Assembly: GCA_039583875.1 (NCBI GenBank)
Contig: CM077162.1
Location: 67,515,259 to 67,579,258 of the forward strand
DNA: 64,000 nt
DNA from: Platanthera guangdongensis
Taxonomy: Eukaryota; Streptophyta; Magnoliopsida; Asparagales; Orchidaceae
Direction: 5' to 3'
Shown here piece after piece: positions 30,736 through 43,047 of this stretch. The notes beneath the pieces were generated by a model. The model saw nothing but the letters and a program-made list of their open reading frames with translations, was not told the DNA's origin and did no database searches. Numbering within the stretch: position 1 is the first letter of the stretch; every line of letters begins with the position of its first letter. The position numbers were made by a program, and so were the translations under genes.

Positions 30736-33700
30736 TGTCACAACCCGCATTTTCTCCGAAATTAAGAAGTATTAGAGTAGAAGAAAACACGCGTTGTGAT
30801 GCCACGTCGGACAGGGGATAACTGCCGACGCTCAGGCAACCACCAACTACTAAGACTATGAAAGTTCAAAAGCTTTAATGATGCGAAAATCAATTATATT
30901 TTTGAGGCCGTATCCCTCGGCTTCGGGGATCAACTAGTCCACCCCTCAAAATTATACTTATACATAGCGGAAAATACTTTATTCATTTTTTAACATCCTA
31001 AGAGAATGCATAAGCGTCCCCAGGGGGCACCTAAGACTATGCAAGACCCTAGATTTAACTTATATAATATATATAGGAAATACCCTTTTACGTGGTTTTG
31101 AAAGTAGTGATTAAGCTTTTTAGAAAGGAAAACATGCTGTCTATGTTTTTGATATAATAATTATTTTCTTTTATAGGTTTTAATGTAACTAGCAACCTAA
31201 CATAAATCATCCCAGAAGCAAGTTGAATAAACTCCAAAACAGGAAATCTAGCAGTATAAGCAAATTACAAAGAATCTAAAAGAGAAACCACCAGTGGGCG
31301 CCAACAACTGACACGAACCCACTGGTGAGTAGGCATATCTGTACTACAAGTCTAAAGAAACTACCTCCCAGGAGTGAGGAAAAGAAAACTCAGCAGCAGC
31401 TATAACACTAGCAAACTCTAGAAGAAACCTAGCCGCACAGTCGGCTATAAACCTGAACCTGAGGCATTCAAAGAAAGAACGCCTCAACAAAGCAATATAT
31501 ATATATATATGAAAATGAAACAATAGTATAAAGAAGAAGTGAAACAGGTAAGAATAAAGTAAGCAAGTGAAGGGAAAAGAACTCGCCATGAGTGAGTAAA
31601 AGGGGGTGCACCAAGTGCACGGGTGAAGTCAAGCCTCGCAAATCTCTGCGAGAAGGATTAGCAAAATAGATAAATCCTAGCATAAGCTAGAGCAGAGAGA
31701 GTCACCTAATACTGGAGATGGACAAAATCAACATCAAGGGCCTAGGCTGGTGGCAACGGTCCGACCAAGTCTATCAGGCCTAAACATCTCAAGGTGCTGT
31801 GGTGGTGGCATCAGTCCAACTCGACCAAACAGCTCACATTGTCTTAATAAGACAAGAAATAAAACAAGGGTGGCGGCATCGGTCCGACCCACCTCAAAAT
31901 CACATCCTACTCCAGCACTAGGTGACTCGAAAAAAAAACCCTTACCGGTAGTTCCATGAACCACCAAGAAGTCACCACAACCCTATTCCAACTAGAGCAA
32001 CCCACCGAAGAACCTTAAGTACAAACCGTCAGGCTAAACGTCGAGCTGCCCAAATTAGTGATTTGACATAAATAAGTTGAAAACAGAGCGGTACTATAAT
32101 TATGCACGTAGTTCGACACTCAGCTAAACATGTACCATTAACTCGTCACCGAAAAAAAAATAGGTTAGCCCCCGAAACATGCGTAATTAATTTGATACCC
32201 AACCCTAACAATGATTTTTTTTTCCGGCGCGCAATATATTTACCATTAGGTTGCGTGGTTTGAGTCTAAACTATACAAGCAATGACGCGAACATGACATA
32301 GTTACGCCTAAAGAAACAATGAGAAAAACAACCCAACAAGCCCTAATGAGAATTTTGTAGAGAACCGGCCACCCCAAAACGAATAACTCAAATGGTAAAT
32401 AACCCTATCAACATTCCTAATCGTACAAATCACAACATAATACCGATGGGGTTAGCCCCGGGATTTCTAGGTGATCAAATTAGGAGAAACAAAAAAAATC
32501 TGAATTTAAGCAATATAAAGGTACAAAAAATGAGATAGAATTGGCAAGAGCGGAGGGCGCACTTGCCTTGATATTTAGTAGAACCTTGGCCAACGATACA
32601 CCTCTTAACGAGCCGGCCGCAAGCAATATTTTTACGAAAAAAAATCTGGACATAGGAAGAAAAATGAAATCCCTAGCATGCTAGAAATTTGGCACAAAAT
32701 CAAAACAACAAAAATGGGCTCTTACCTTGAGGAAGACGGGACGAATTCGGTCAGCCCTAAGCTCCTAAACCGCCGGCCTTAAGCAACCTAGGTCACGAAA
32801 CTTCCTGGACAACCCAACCGGGAAGAACAACATCATAAAAAACCTGGAAAAACTGCACCCTAAACTACCGATCGGGCAAACGATCATGGAGGAAATCGCA
32901 AAAATGATACCTCCAAATGGAGCTCTCGGCTAGGGGAGTGAGGATCCGGCCTCAACTTGCGTTTTCGAGCGAATCTGGGCGGAGGGCAGGCGGTCGGAGC
33001 AGCACCAGGTTTCCGCCTATTGCGCCTTTCGCCGGGATACTGCAGCGGGCCGCCGGGTTGAGGAAGAAAGGGGAAATAAAACCTAAACCTAAATCATTAC
33101 CTTTATAAATATAACCTACTAACTACTAAATTAATTTAGTGAATGTTATAATGGCAGCCAACCCTATAACCCACACTTATATGTATTCAACACATAATTA
33201 GGCATACACCCTTATATAACAGCACTCTATGTGCGTAAACCAACATTTATATGCACACTAATACTAATAGCACACTAATAAGCATAAATTAACATTGACA
33301 CGAAATCATATATTAACATTAGCATTAACCGTCATATAACAGTACACACGTGAAAATCTACGATCATACCGCACACACACCCATATAAACACGCACATAT
33401 ATATATATTTTTTATAAAGCTACGCATGCACGTGCACGTATGCATTAATTCGCCGGCATGCCTAAATCACTCGTCATGCTAAAATGCGTAATTATATGCA
33501 TATGCTAAAATAAAATGACTACCCGCTAACAAGCCACCGTCGAAACGACATGAAAATTAACGCTCTCGGATTCCAAACAAATCCGCACCGTAGCTAAACA
33601 CTCGGGCTACGAAAACATCGACGAAGTCGGACACAACCTCCGACGACCACACACTCGGGATAACCTCACCCGAAGCCAAAGCACAAGAATTCCCTAAGAG

Positions 33701-33871
33701 GCTCAGCCGGGCCTCCAAAATAGACGCCGGCTAGCTGGGGAAACCATACAACAGGCTATAACCTCTAAGAACACCTAACGAGGTACTCTAACAACGGCAC
33801 GACCCGGAAATGCGCCAACGTAACGCCAGACAAGGACTTAAATAATTGCCGAAAAATTCGGGGGCGTTACA
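30736..33871 (-). repeat. Copy B 5' LTR (3136 bp)
   Basis: Same ends and length as 14610-17745 but with scattered substitutions and small indels that cancel out. More diverged than the COP-1 or CHR-E LTR pairs, so copy B or its shared LTR is older. It ends abruptly against copy D gag. Confidence 0.92.
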
Positions 33872-34266
33872 CTCGGGTCCACTGAAACTCCCGATTAAGC
33901 AAACATCTCCTCGATGGTTATTATCCAATCATTCAAAGCCATAAAATCTGCTCTACCGTCATAAGTAGGAGGTCCTAGTCTCTGGAAATGCGAAATAAAC
34001 ATCATCTCTGGTGGCAATAACACCAGGGGCACCAGAGGAGCAGGGGGAATTGGAACAGTCTGACCCACAGCCTGATCGTGCACTCGCGGTAGTTGTCCTG
34101 ACACAACTAATAATAATGCTTGTATCTGCGACTGCATCTCCACCATCTATCTGGACAATGTCTCATTACTCTATCACAGACTTTCAATCACCTAATCACT
34201 TTGCGCACCTAAAAACTCGCCCTCCAATTGGGGAGTTGACCTAGTTGTCATACGCATAGGCTCCAT
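33872..34266 (-). pseudogene. Gypsy copy D: 5' gag fragment
   Basis: Read leftwards from ATG 34266 (MEPMRMTTRSTPQLEG), with stops near 34196 and 34165, then MVEMQSQIQ, a Pro-rich linker, FQRLGPPTYDGRADFM and IITIEEMF. It ends with TAA (33895-33893) and a short SGVSVDP stretch matching the SGVSEDQ of copy B gag. It stops at 33872 against the copy B LTR. Paralogous to copy A (1-349). No TSD is recognisable at this edge. Confidence 0.78.
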
Positions 34267-34421
34267 TCTAATAAAACAACGAACACTAATCAAAACCTAG
34301 CTCAAACACCAACACCAAACAACATAATCCAGACAAAACATACTTAAGTACTTTCTCACGCTGCTAACTTGCTCTGGAATTTTCAATAATGATGTCATGC
34401 CTAAACTTTGGATGATAAACC
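34267..34421 (-). other. Copy D leader and pre-insertion site of SIRE-1
   Basis: Untranslated leader matching 350-487 plus 10012-10022. The CTTTG at 34406-34410 is uninterrupted, unlike copy A where SIRE-1 sits. AAACC at 34417-34421 immediately precedes the COP-2 LTR and is the likely target site of COP-2. Confidence 0.8.
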
Positions 34422-36137
34422 TATTGAAATTTGTGAAGTGGAAGTGGGTGATGGACAAGCCGGACAGTCTAAGTGGCCTGAGCGGACTGAGTCCGCAGCT
34501 GGGGCGGACTGCTGGTGCGGCCTGGTGACCTTGGCTGGCTTGACTGTTGAAAAGCAGCTTGTGCGGCCTGAGCGGACTGAGTCCGCGGCCTGGGCGGACT
34601 GCAGATTGCGGCTTGGGTATTGGCTATCTTGGTGGTTTGGCTGATTGAGAACCGGCTTGAGCGGCCTGGTATGCGGCTTTGTTCGGTCTGTTGTGCGGCC
34701 TGGTTGGCCTATGGACAAGGATGTCGGGCTTCTGGCGATGCGAAATGAGCAGACTGCGGTTTGCGGGCTGTAGGCAGTGCTTTGTTCAGCGGCCATGGTT
34801 GTGCAATCTTGTGTTAACCGGATTGGGTGTTCTATCCGCGGGAGTCTAGCGGACTGGCGAGTCTGCGGTGTCCGCTGTGAGGGACTGGCCTTGGAGTTTG
34901 GCTGTGACCCTTGTCGAGCTCTGGTAGTACAGAAGGTGTTAGCTACTGTGGAGGACTGCGCGGACTGATGTCGGAGTCCGACAGTTGGCCGTTTGTTTGG
35001 GCAGCTGTGCGAGTAGTATTGGCGGACTGGGCCTTATCCGCCGAGCTCGCGCTAGGCCTTTGGTGTTTTATTGGACTTGGTCACATTCTGTGACAAGTCC
35101 AGTATGTCTGCAGTATCTGCCAAGTCCGTTGTTCACCGGGCGGACTGCCTTTGGTCGTGGACTTATGGCGGATGGAGGCTTTTCTCTTGTGCTGTGCGGA
35201 CTGCCTCTTGCATGTGCGGACTGTCACAGAAGGAGTTGTGGCTGTCCATGTGATGATGTGTGCGGACTGTACGGACTGTACCTTGTCCGCATAGTGTGGG
35301 CAGTATGGTTCTAGGCCGCCCAGTAGTGAACATCGGTGCCTTGCTTCTGGCGGCTTTCTTAGAATCCAGCTAAGTCTTTGCGGACTCAGCGGACGGATGT
35401 TTTGCTTGTGCGCCGGATGGGGTGGTGATTTTATGTACTAGGGTGATGACCACACTTCTCACCTCGCCTATAAATAGAACCCCCCGGCACGTCTACTGTA
35501 ATAGAGTGAATAGTAAGTTGGGCTTGGGCAAGTGTTGCGGTCTGCGGTTTTCTATCCGCGCGGGTTGAATAATGCTGATGGTTTGATGTGTGTAGGTCGC
35601 GCGACTATCTTCAAGGAGCCAGGAGTTGGGCATTGAAGTGTGCGGTCTCTGCGGTCTCATCTGGTCGCTTCTGCAGCTTGTCAGTTTTCTGCTCCAGCTT
35701 GTTCAAGTTCCAATAACCTGTCCGCCGGTCTCAGGCGGGTAGGCGGTCTGTTCCTCAGTTCTTCAGCATACAGTGAATAATGGTGTGTCCGCTTGACCTC
35801 GCGGTCTCGGCGGGCTCTGTGTACTATTCGGCTTATCGCAATTGCAGCTCGGGCGGCTTGGCGGACTAGGCGGTCTCGGCAGACTCCAGTGCTGTCCGCC
35901 CGGCTTGTTTTGTTCTTTCTGTTTGTAGCTTGTGTACTAGCGAAATCATGTCTCGCTACGTATACCTCGCCTTGTAAAGATGTGTGAATGAATATAAGAG
36001 CTGCTTGTTCTTCCATTTGTGGTTGTTGTTAAACTTGCTCATTGGGTTTCCGCATGATCAAAGTGTGAACTGGGTAGTTCTGAGAATATTAATTTGGCTT
36101 TAGGCTACCTTGTTGACCACTTTGAGAAAATTTAACA
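34422..36137 (+). repeat. COP-2 5' LTR (1716 bp)
   Basis: TATTGAAATTTGTGAAG (TG mutated to TA) ... GAAAATTTAACA. GCGGACTG-rich U3, TATAAATA at 35469-35476. About 97% identical to 10023-11156. Confidence 0.9.
35469..35476 (+). promoter_or_regulatory. COP-2 LTR TATA box
   Basis: TATAAATA in GCCTATAAATAGAACC, downstream of the GCGGACTG-rich U3, as in COP-1. Confidence 0.6.
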
Positions 36138-36153
36138 TGGTATCAGAGCGAGG
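36138..36153 (+). other. COP-2 primer-binding site
   Basis: TGGTATCAGAGCGAGG directly after the LTR, with one difference from COP-1 outside the first 12 bases. Confidence 0.9.
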
Positions 36154-36265
36154 TTCAGTTGCTTGAGTGGTGGTCAACCAGTGTTATTGCTCTGTTCTTG
36201 AGTGGTGGTCAACATGTGTTGGTGCTCTGTGCTTCTAGAAGTTAGCTTAACCAAAGGTTGTTGCA

Positions 36266-38045
36266 ATGGAAGTAAGCTATGCAAGAGGTCTTGGTATTGA
36301 ACTCTTGACGCCGACTAACTTTAAGAAGAGGAAGTCGTGTATGAGGAGTTTCCTTCTGTGTGAGGAGCTATGGGAAGTTGTTGGTGGTGACGACAGACAG
36401 GAAGTGACTGCTGCGTTTGGTACTGCTGAGCAGGTGAGGCTCTGGAGAAAAACAAATGCAAAGGCGTAGTTTGTTTTCAAGAGGGTCGTGTTACCAGAAC
36501 TGTTTGATCACATCATTGGATGTGAGTCTGTTACTGACATTTGTACAACCATTGATGAGTTGTTCAATAGGAAGAATGTGACTAGACTTCAGTTTCTGGA
36601 GAATGAGTTGGCGAGGACAACTCCGGGAGACCTAACCATCTCAAAATTCTTCTGAAGATGAAGAGCTTATGTGCGGAGCTGTCGGCGCTTGATTCGAATG
36701 AGCATATCTCTGAGGCTAAGATGAAAAGACACATAATCTGCGGCTTGCAAAAGGGGTATGTTGCCTTTGTTACATCTGTTCAAGGCTGGGCTACTCATCC
36801 ATCGCTGTTGGAGCTTAAGAACCTGCTTGCTTCGCAGGAGAGTTTAGCAAGGAAGATGGCTGGAGTCACGGTCACTGAGGAAGGCAGTGAAGCTCTCTTC
36901 TCAGGTAAGAAGAAGAAAGGATGGGAAGGGAAGAATAGGAAGGCCGCTGCTAAAAATGAGCCTTCAACTTCTCATCAGTCAGAGAGGAGCGCTGCTCCTA
37001 AGAAGGATTGGAAGAAGAACTTGAAGTGCTACAGGTGTCATCAGCGGGGACACTTCTTGCGTGAATGCAAGGTCAAACTACAGCCTGGGCATGTTGCAGG
37101 CAAGGAGGAAGCTTGCTCTAAAAGCGAGGAAGCTGGATGGGGCGGAGCCTTCATGACGGGCACTTGTGTTCGTGCCTTGTCCGCTGTCGACTTCAACGAC
37201 AATTGGATCGTGGACTACGGGTGTGGTCATCACACCACCGGATACAAGTCGAAATTCTCTTCTCTGTAAGCCTACTCAGGTAATGAAGCTATTATAACTG
37301 CTAATAATACTGTTTATGCAGTTGAGAAAGAGGGGGTTGTATCCCTGGGTAGTGATAAGGGGCCACTCACGTTAAGGAGTGTGTATCACGTACCGGGAAT
37401 GAAGAAGAACCTCTTCTCTGTGACCAATGCGGTCGACACGGGTTATCCCGTTCTGTTTGGGCCAACAGAAGTGAAGTTCCTTCGCAATTTATCAGCGGTT
37501 AAGGTTGATGTTGCTCATGTTGGGAGGAGAGTTAAGAACTTGTTTGTTCTTGCAACTAACTCTTATGTTGATCGGATGAGAGCAAACGATAGCGCTGCTA
37601 TTTGGCATGAAAGGCTGGGGCATGTAGGAATGGATAAGCTGAAGGCTATGGCTAACATAAGCCTTATAAGAGGCTTGCCTAAGCTTTCTTCATTTAGTGA
37701 CGGTCACGTTTGCGCGGGATGTCAGTACGACAAGGCTCATTGTCTTTCATTTGATAAATCACAAACGAGAAGCAAGAGACCATTGGAGTGCATCCATGGA
37801 GACTTGATGGGACCAACTGTCACTGCCAGCCTTGGTGGGAACAGATACATGCTCGTTCTGATTGATGACCACTCAAGATACACTCAGGTATATTTCTTGA
37901 AGGAGAAGTCTGAATCCTTCCAGTTGTTTGTGTAGTTCAAAGAGTAAGTGGAGGGCCGACTTGTCTTGCGGATAAAGATTCTTAGAATAGATAACGGTGG
38001 TGAGTTTGTCTCCTACGAGTTTTATAACTTCGGCAGGAAGCATGG
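36266..38045 (+). pseudogene. COP-2 gag-pol remnant
   Basis: Aligned with COP-1: Gag start MEVSYARGLGIELLTPTN; TAG near 36467 (NAKA-stop-FVFKR; COP-1 has Glu there); a frameshift near 36650; then MKSLCAELSALDSNE...; zinc knuckle CYRCHQRGHFLREC; protease site altered to WIVDYGCGHH (the DSG Ser is Tyr). Next a stop at 37267, GAG-pre-integrase WHERLGHVGMDKL, integrase start HGDLMGP, and TAG at 37933. Homology is cut at RKHG by SIRE-2. The loss of the protease Ser and four or more breaks make it dead. Confidence 0.9.
38041..38045. repeat. Presumed SIRE-2 target site, left
   Basis: CATGG precedes the SIRE-2 LTR. Its partner would lie beyond the right LTR, inside the gap, so the duplication cannot be confirmed. 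Confidence 0.5.
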
Positions 38046-39971
38046 TGAAAGAAATAGTACCTAATCACCTAGAGGGAGGGGGGGTGAATAGGTGAACTTA
38101 ATCTTTTTAAAATTACAGGCAGAAACACTGAATAATAAGACCTGTATTTGCAATTCTCTACAACAATTCAGCACAGATCATACAACAATCACAGAATTAA
38201 TCACACACAGAGTACACACAGATTTTTATAGTGGTTCCCCAAGGTCTGGGTACATCCACTTTCCACATTCGCCTATCTAGTAGTGTACTAGATTCGGCCT
38301 AACTTCTCCACTTTTTCTCAGATCCTCAGATCTTACAACTCAGAACCACAAACAGGTTCCTACAGCTCAGCGTGACTCCACTCCTACAACTCAGGCACAA
38401 AGCCTTACCACTCAGTCTTCACCAAGATCTACACTCAGGCTAAACCGCCCTACCTCAGCCTTCAATCAAGGCCTACACTCAGAGAATAGAATCTCCTACA
38501 CTCAGACACAAAAGCCTTACCTCAGCCTTTATAGTTTAGGCTTACAACTCAGATCTATACAAGATCCTACAGAAAATAAAGTATACAAAGTGTTTAACCA
38601 CAACTCTGAAAGAGAGAGATAAGTTGACTGGCTTCTTGATGAGTTCTTGATAGAAATTTGCAGAGATCAACCTCACTTGACTTTCTTCAAAGCTTCTTGA
38701 ATTAGAACACAGTAGGGTTGAATCTTCTGTGCAGATGATCTTCAATCAACTGCTGTCTTGTGAATCAGATCTCAATCTGAATCTTACTTATCAGCCTGGT
38801 TCAACAGCTGTTCTTCTTAGAAGGAGCTCTCTCTCTCCAACTACTTAGATCTTCTCTTGAAGGTCTTCTTCTTTGTTGTGTTGTTTTTCAATTCATTGGA
38901 ACTTCTCATTCTCATTTCTGTCGAAGGAGAAAGGTCTATAAATAGTCTTCCTCCAATGTAACCGGCTGATCCGGTTTCTAACAACCTTCTGACAGCTCTG
39001 ACATTTGCAGTTGACCGGTTAAAATGGCAGCTGTCTAGTCATCCAGTCACTTCTTGAAATCTCTGTCACTGTCTGAAAGTGTCGAGATAGGTAGTCTTTA
39101 TGTGTCGACACAAATATATCAAGTGTTGACACAAGTAGACTAAGTGTCGACACTAGCCTTCATGGTGTCGACACAACTCCTTGTGTTGTTGTAACAGCTT
39201 CTCGACACTGCTTCTTCAGAATATGTCGACAATGATCCTGTGTGTCGACACAAGTCTTCTGTAGAATGTGTCGACACTGATTGAGTGTGTCGACACAAGT
39301 ACTTATTCTTCAATACTTAGTTGATTTCTGTAGTGTGTCGACACAACTCCTTTGTGTCGACATAACTTCTTGTGTTGAAACTTGCTGAGTGTCGACACAT
39401 CTCCTTTGTGTCGACACATGCCTTCATGTGTTGAAATCTTGCCGAGTGTCGACACATCTCCTTTGTGTCGACACTTGCCTTCATTTGTTGAAACTTTGCT
39501 GAGTGTCGACAAATCTCCTTTGTGTCGACACATGTACATAAACTTTGTTGAAGTTCGCTGAGTGTCGACATAGCTTCCTGGTGTCGACACTTTTGATGTC
39601 GACAAAGTTTCTCTAGGTGTTGACTCTGCTTCTAAGTGTCGACACTGATTATGTAATCAATTCTTCACTGTGTATCGACACTGCCTGTATGTGTCGACAC
39701 ATTTCTTCTGGTGTCGACTCTGCCTTCCTGGTGTCGACACAATTACTCCAAGTGTCGACACAGCTTCTCTGGGTGTCGACACAAGCCTTCTTAAGTGTCG
39801 ACACTTTTCTTCTAGGTGTCGACACATGGACTTAGAAAATTTTTCCTGCAATCCTGCAGTTACTTAACCTGCACAAATAAACTCAAAGCACATCAAATAC
39901 ACCTTGATGTATATCATTGAGTAGGGTGAGGCTTCTTTAAATCTGGTATATATATTTCAATGTACCCAACA
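38046..39971 (-). repeat. SIRE-2 3' LTR (1926 bp)
   Basis: In element orientation it starts TGTTGGGTACATTG at 39971 and ends TTTCTTTCA at 38046. It has the same architecture as the SIRE-1 LTR, with a palindrome array at 39100-39826. A TATAAATA/TATTTATA site is at about 38936-38944. Confidence 0.9.
39100..39826. repeat. GTGTCGACAC palindrome array in SIRE-2 LTR U3
   Basis: More than twenty exact or near-exact copies by eye, irregularly spaced 15-35 bp, in the same U3 position as in SIRE-1. The overall array differs in copy order and number, so it evolves fast while the 10-bp motif is kept. Confidence 0.88.
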
Positions 39972-39985
39972 ATCTCCCCATATTT
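39972..39985 (-). other. SIRE-2 polypurine tract
   Basis: The minus strand reads ATATGGGGAGAT next to the LTR. One G of the SIRE-1 GGGGG run is replaced by A-rich sequence. Confidence 0.75.
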
Positions 39986-40244
39986 GGAGAAGTCATAATC
40001 CTTAGTCAATGATATACACCATACATAATAAAAACTCAATATGATGTATAACAATATTAAATGACAGGGTAAGAACTAAACATGTATAAACAGAACATGT
40101 ATAAATAATTATCTCAGAACAATAATATAATAGATTGAACATATAACATTGTTCTTACAACTTCAAACATTTTCATTAATCAAAAGTTTACATAGAGTTA
40201 AATGCAAATGATTATAAATTGTAAACTTAAGAAAAAATTCTATC

Positions 40245-43014
40245 CTATGGCTGTTCTAGTTCCTTGATAACAATGCCCTTTCCAGATTGAATCTTTGCTT
40301 GAACAGGAGCTTCATTGTCAAGCAGGCTTCTTCCCTTTAAGATCTTTCTTTTTCTGTTCTTCAGCCCTTATCTTCTGTCTTTCAAAATTGTGATAAGGCT
40401 TAGGGAAATACTTGCTAGGCTCCTGTGCATTAGGAGGTAGCTTCCCTAATTTAGCCTTCCTTCTGTATTGTACTATTGCCTCTTGCCTAGCCTCATGTTT
40501 CTTCCATTCCTGGTCAGAATATCATTTGCCTCTCTCTAGGAAATTATCCTTAGCAGCCTTCCAAGCAGTTAATATGATATTCCTAGAGGTTGAGCTTCAT
40601 TGCTCAAAATCTGGCCTTAATTCAGCTTGCTCTCTGAACCTTTTCTTAGATAATTGGGCCTCTTGTTCTTTTAGACTGCCTCTAGCACAGGCTGTACAAA
40701 TTTTTCAAGAATAACATTCTGATTACCCTCAGGAGGACTATACATAGATTGTACCTCCTGATGTATCATGTCAAAATCAGCAGGAGGGTATATCACTTGA
40801 GCCACTTCAGCTTGCTCTCCTCCAAAGTATGCAGGATTGATGCCAAACTCTACAACATTATCATCATCACATAAAAGTGCATATCCAAGGGTAGCTCTGA
40901 TAGAATTTGAAATCCATTTTGCATGATCAGAGCCTATTTTGAATAATACTCTCTCCCCCTTTATGACTTCTCTTTTTATATGATCCCTAAGATCATCCTT
41001 TTGGAATCTTATCTGAGCATTCAAATAGTTAACTCCATCCTTATAAAAAGGTTTTAGCCTTTAGAGTTTTTCAGTAATGGCCTTCTGAGAATCTTCAATG
41101 ACAGTTTTAACAGCTGTTAGGCTCTCTTGTAGGTGCTTATCAAAGGCTTCTTTGGCAGTAGCAATTACAGCAGTCTGGGAGTAGCTATATTTTTCAGTTC
41201 AGTGACAATGGTATTATGAGAAGCAGTTATATTATCATTCATTCTAAGCTGATTTTCCAGAACATATCGTTGTTTGACTGCCATGTCATCAACCTGTTTC
41301 TTGATGTTCTCTTGATGAGTAGCCAGATAGACCACTGCATTTCCTCCTTTATGGAAGCAGTCAGTCATTTCCTTTTTATGTTGATTCACTTCAAATCTTA
41401 TGGATTTTATGTCTTGAGCTAAGGAAAATTATAGCTCCTTATGGTGCTCATCCATATAAGTTTCCATTGCCTTCCTTTGCTCATCTAGCTTTATTTGCAA
41501 TGCCACTAACAGAGAACTATAATCAGTAGTTGGGGCAGGCTGTGGGACAATTGTCTGTAGTGTTTTCTTGTAGTTCTGGCTTCTTCTCTTGAGGACCTGG
41601 AACTTCCCCTTCTGGGCTCTAGCAGCCTCTTCATCCTCTGAAGCAGAAGTGCTAGCAATATCTACTCTATCCTTAGGACTAGGATGTAAATCCTTCTCAG
41701 TCCTTGGTAGCTCCTCAGTCTCTTGTCTAGCAGTCTCCTCTTGAGACCTAACCTGCTCCCCCTCAACAACTGCTTTCTCTCCCTCAAAGTCAGTTCGTAA
41801 TAAGTCAGGGAATAGCTCTTCTAGTGTAAACTCATGTTGAGGTTGTTCAGAAGAATCTCTTATCTCAGGAGCATCGGTTTCCATTTTATCAGCAACAGAT
41901 GTGTCTTCCATGACAACATCTTGTGGTTGAGGTTGTATCTGTGTTTGCTGATCAACATCAAGTAATGGTTCAGACAAAACTTCATCCTCAATATGGAAAT
42001 TTAATTGATTTAATTCAGTAATTACCTCTAGAATAGTTTGGGTAGCCCTTTCACTCTCTAATTGAGTTGGCTCATCCACATGTAGAGGCGCCCCCTGGAG
42101 TGGATCCAGGTGAATAGGCTAGCTGATGGTAGCTCCCCCTGCCTCTAAGAATCTTCTTGTCTTGATGGTGACTGTCCAGCATTGCCATCCTCTCCATCAT
42201 CTGAAATAAACACCACTTGCTCCTCTGAGCTACTTGAGGATTCTTGTGCCACAATGGCTGTCTTCTTCTTCTTCTTCTGAGGTGTTGCCTTTTCTGGAGT
42301 TGGCATCTCTTTTGTCAACACTCTATCCCACCTAGAGATAATTCTTAAATCCATTCTCCTCATGTGGTTTATCTTTGAACCAACAGCTTGAGTTATCACT
42401 TCAGGTATACTTCCAGCTAAGTATAAGCTCATAATTCTACCCAGATTGAACTTCTTCAGACTTTCTTTTATCTTATCAAACATCACTGCTGACCAATCAG
42501 TTTCAAGTTTGAAAATTATCCTTGTCATCAAACTGAACATGTGAGCAGATATTCTATCCTGCCCACCAGGCTTGCTCAGTATTACCTTCCCAACTATCTC
42601 AGATAAGAACTTTCCTTGTATATTCATTCCTTTCCTATTAAAGACTGAACCATTCTTCAAGCTTGAATCCAGTCCACACCATGTCAGTGCCTCCCTTATT
42701 TTTGAAGCAGAAACATCTTCCTCTTCTTTAGTTCTTGGGAGATGTGGAATCTTCCTTAGACTCTTATGAGTGACCTTCACCTTTGCCCCATTAACTTTGG
42801 ACTTAATCTTGAGTCCAGATTCATCAAGAGTTGCTGCACTCAAGAATTCGAGGACTTCCTTCTTCCAGATCTTGATTGGTTCTGATACAAGGTACTCTAA
42901 TCCAGTCTCGGCAATTAGGGTTACCACACCTTGGATTTCAGGTTCCGCGTCATCAAAGGCGTGTCGCACAAGCTCATATCCTTCATTAATGTTCTCTTAT
43001 AGCTTGGGCGCCAT
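40245..43014 (-). pseudogene. SIRE-2 ORF3 (extra ORF after pol)
   Basis: Starts at ATG 43014-43012 (MAPKL, then TAA near 42999), then runs from RHAFDDAEPEIQG. The first ~200 residues (VSEPIKIWKKEVLEFLSAA, SKVNGAKVKVTHKSL, ISAHMFSLMTRIIF) resemble the helical domain often annotated as 'putative plant transposon protein' in plant retroelement ORFs. That is from memory of the family, not a search. A Lys run with acidic Ser cluster (KKKKKKT...SSSSEEQ) follows, then an acidic Gln/Glu-rich middle (42079-41429), and the charged helical C-terminus shared with SIRE-1 ORF3. Breaks near 42999, 42140, 41400, 41160, 41030 and 40670. No signal peptide or transmembrane segment seen. It has its own upstream TATA box and palindrome array. 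Function unknown. Confidence 0.72.
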
Positions 43015-43047
43015 TAGGGTTTGAAGAAATTTTGAATTTAGAGAAGA

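Larger units (their letters stand above)
14610..33871 (-). mobile_element. Chromovirus copy B with both LTRs, split by COP-1
   Basis: A minus-strand Ty3/gypsy element: 5' LTR 30736-33871, PBS, hairpin leader, gag, candidate intron, protease, COP-1 insertion, RT/RNase H/integrase with chromodomain-like tail, hairpin plus PPT, 3' LTR 14610-17745. Without COP-1 and one duplicated GTCCC it is 11,783 bp. The C-terminal ILDTQDRVLRSKS...VKVLWKN stretch marks it as a chromovirus, most like the Tekay/Del type. There is no target duplication around it: the left LTR borders copy C internal DNA and the right LTR borders copy D gag, so the ends were reshaped by recombination. Confidence 0.88.
34422..38045 (+). 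mobile_element. COP-2: decayed copia element (5' part)
   Basis: LTR 34422-36137 (1716 bp), PBS, gag and pol up to the integrase core, where SIRE-2 is inserted at 38046. Related to COP-1 in LTR and protein but older: several stops and frameshifts. The remainder would lie beyond SIRE-2, in or past the assembly gap, and is not seen in this window. The same LTR-leader junction exists in copy A at 10022/10023, so this insertion predates the duplication of the locus. Confidence 0.88.

Noticed and set aside
33872..33895. RT remnant GISVDP fused to copy D gag
   Set aside because: The bases at first looked like the RT ISVDPVK region, but they align in register with Gag SGVSEDQ directly after EEMF, so they are simply gag.
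40245..43014. SIRE-2 ORF3 as a retroviral envelope gene
   Set aside because: No signal peptide, no transmembrane segment and no furin-like site seen; the protein is charged and helical. Position after pol alone is not enough.
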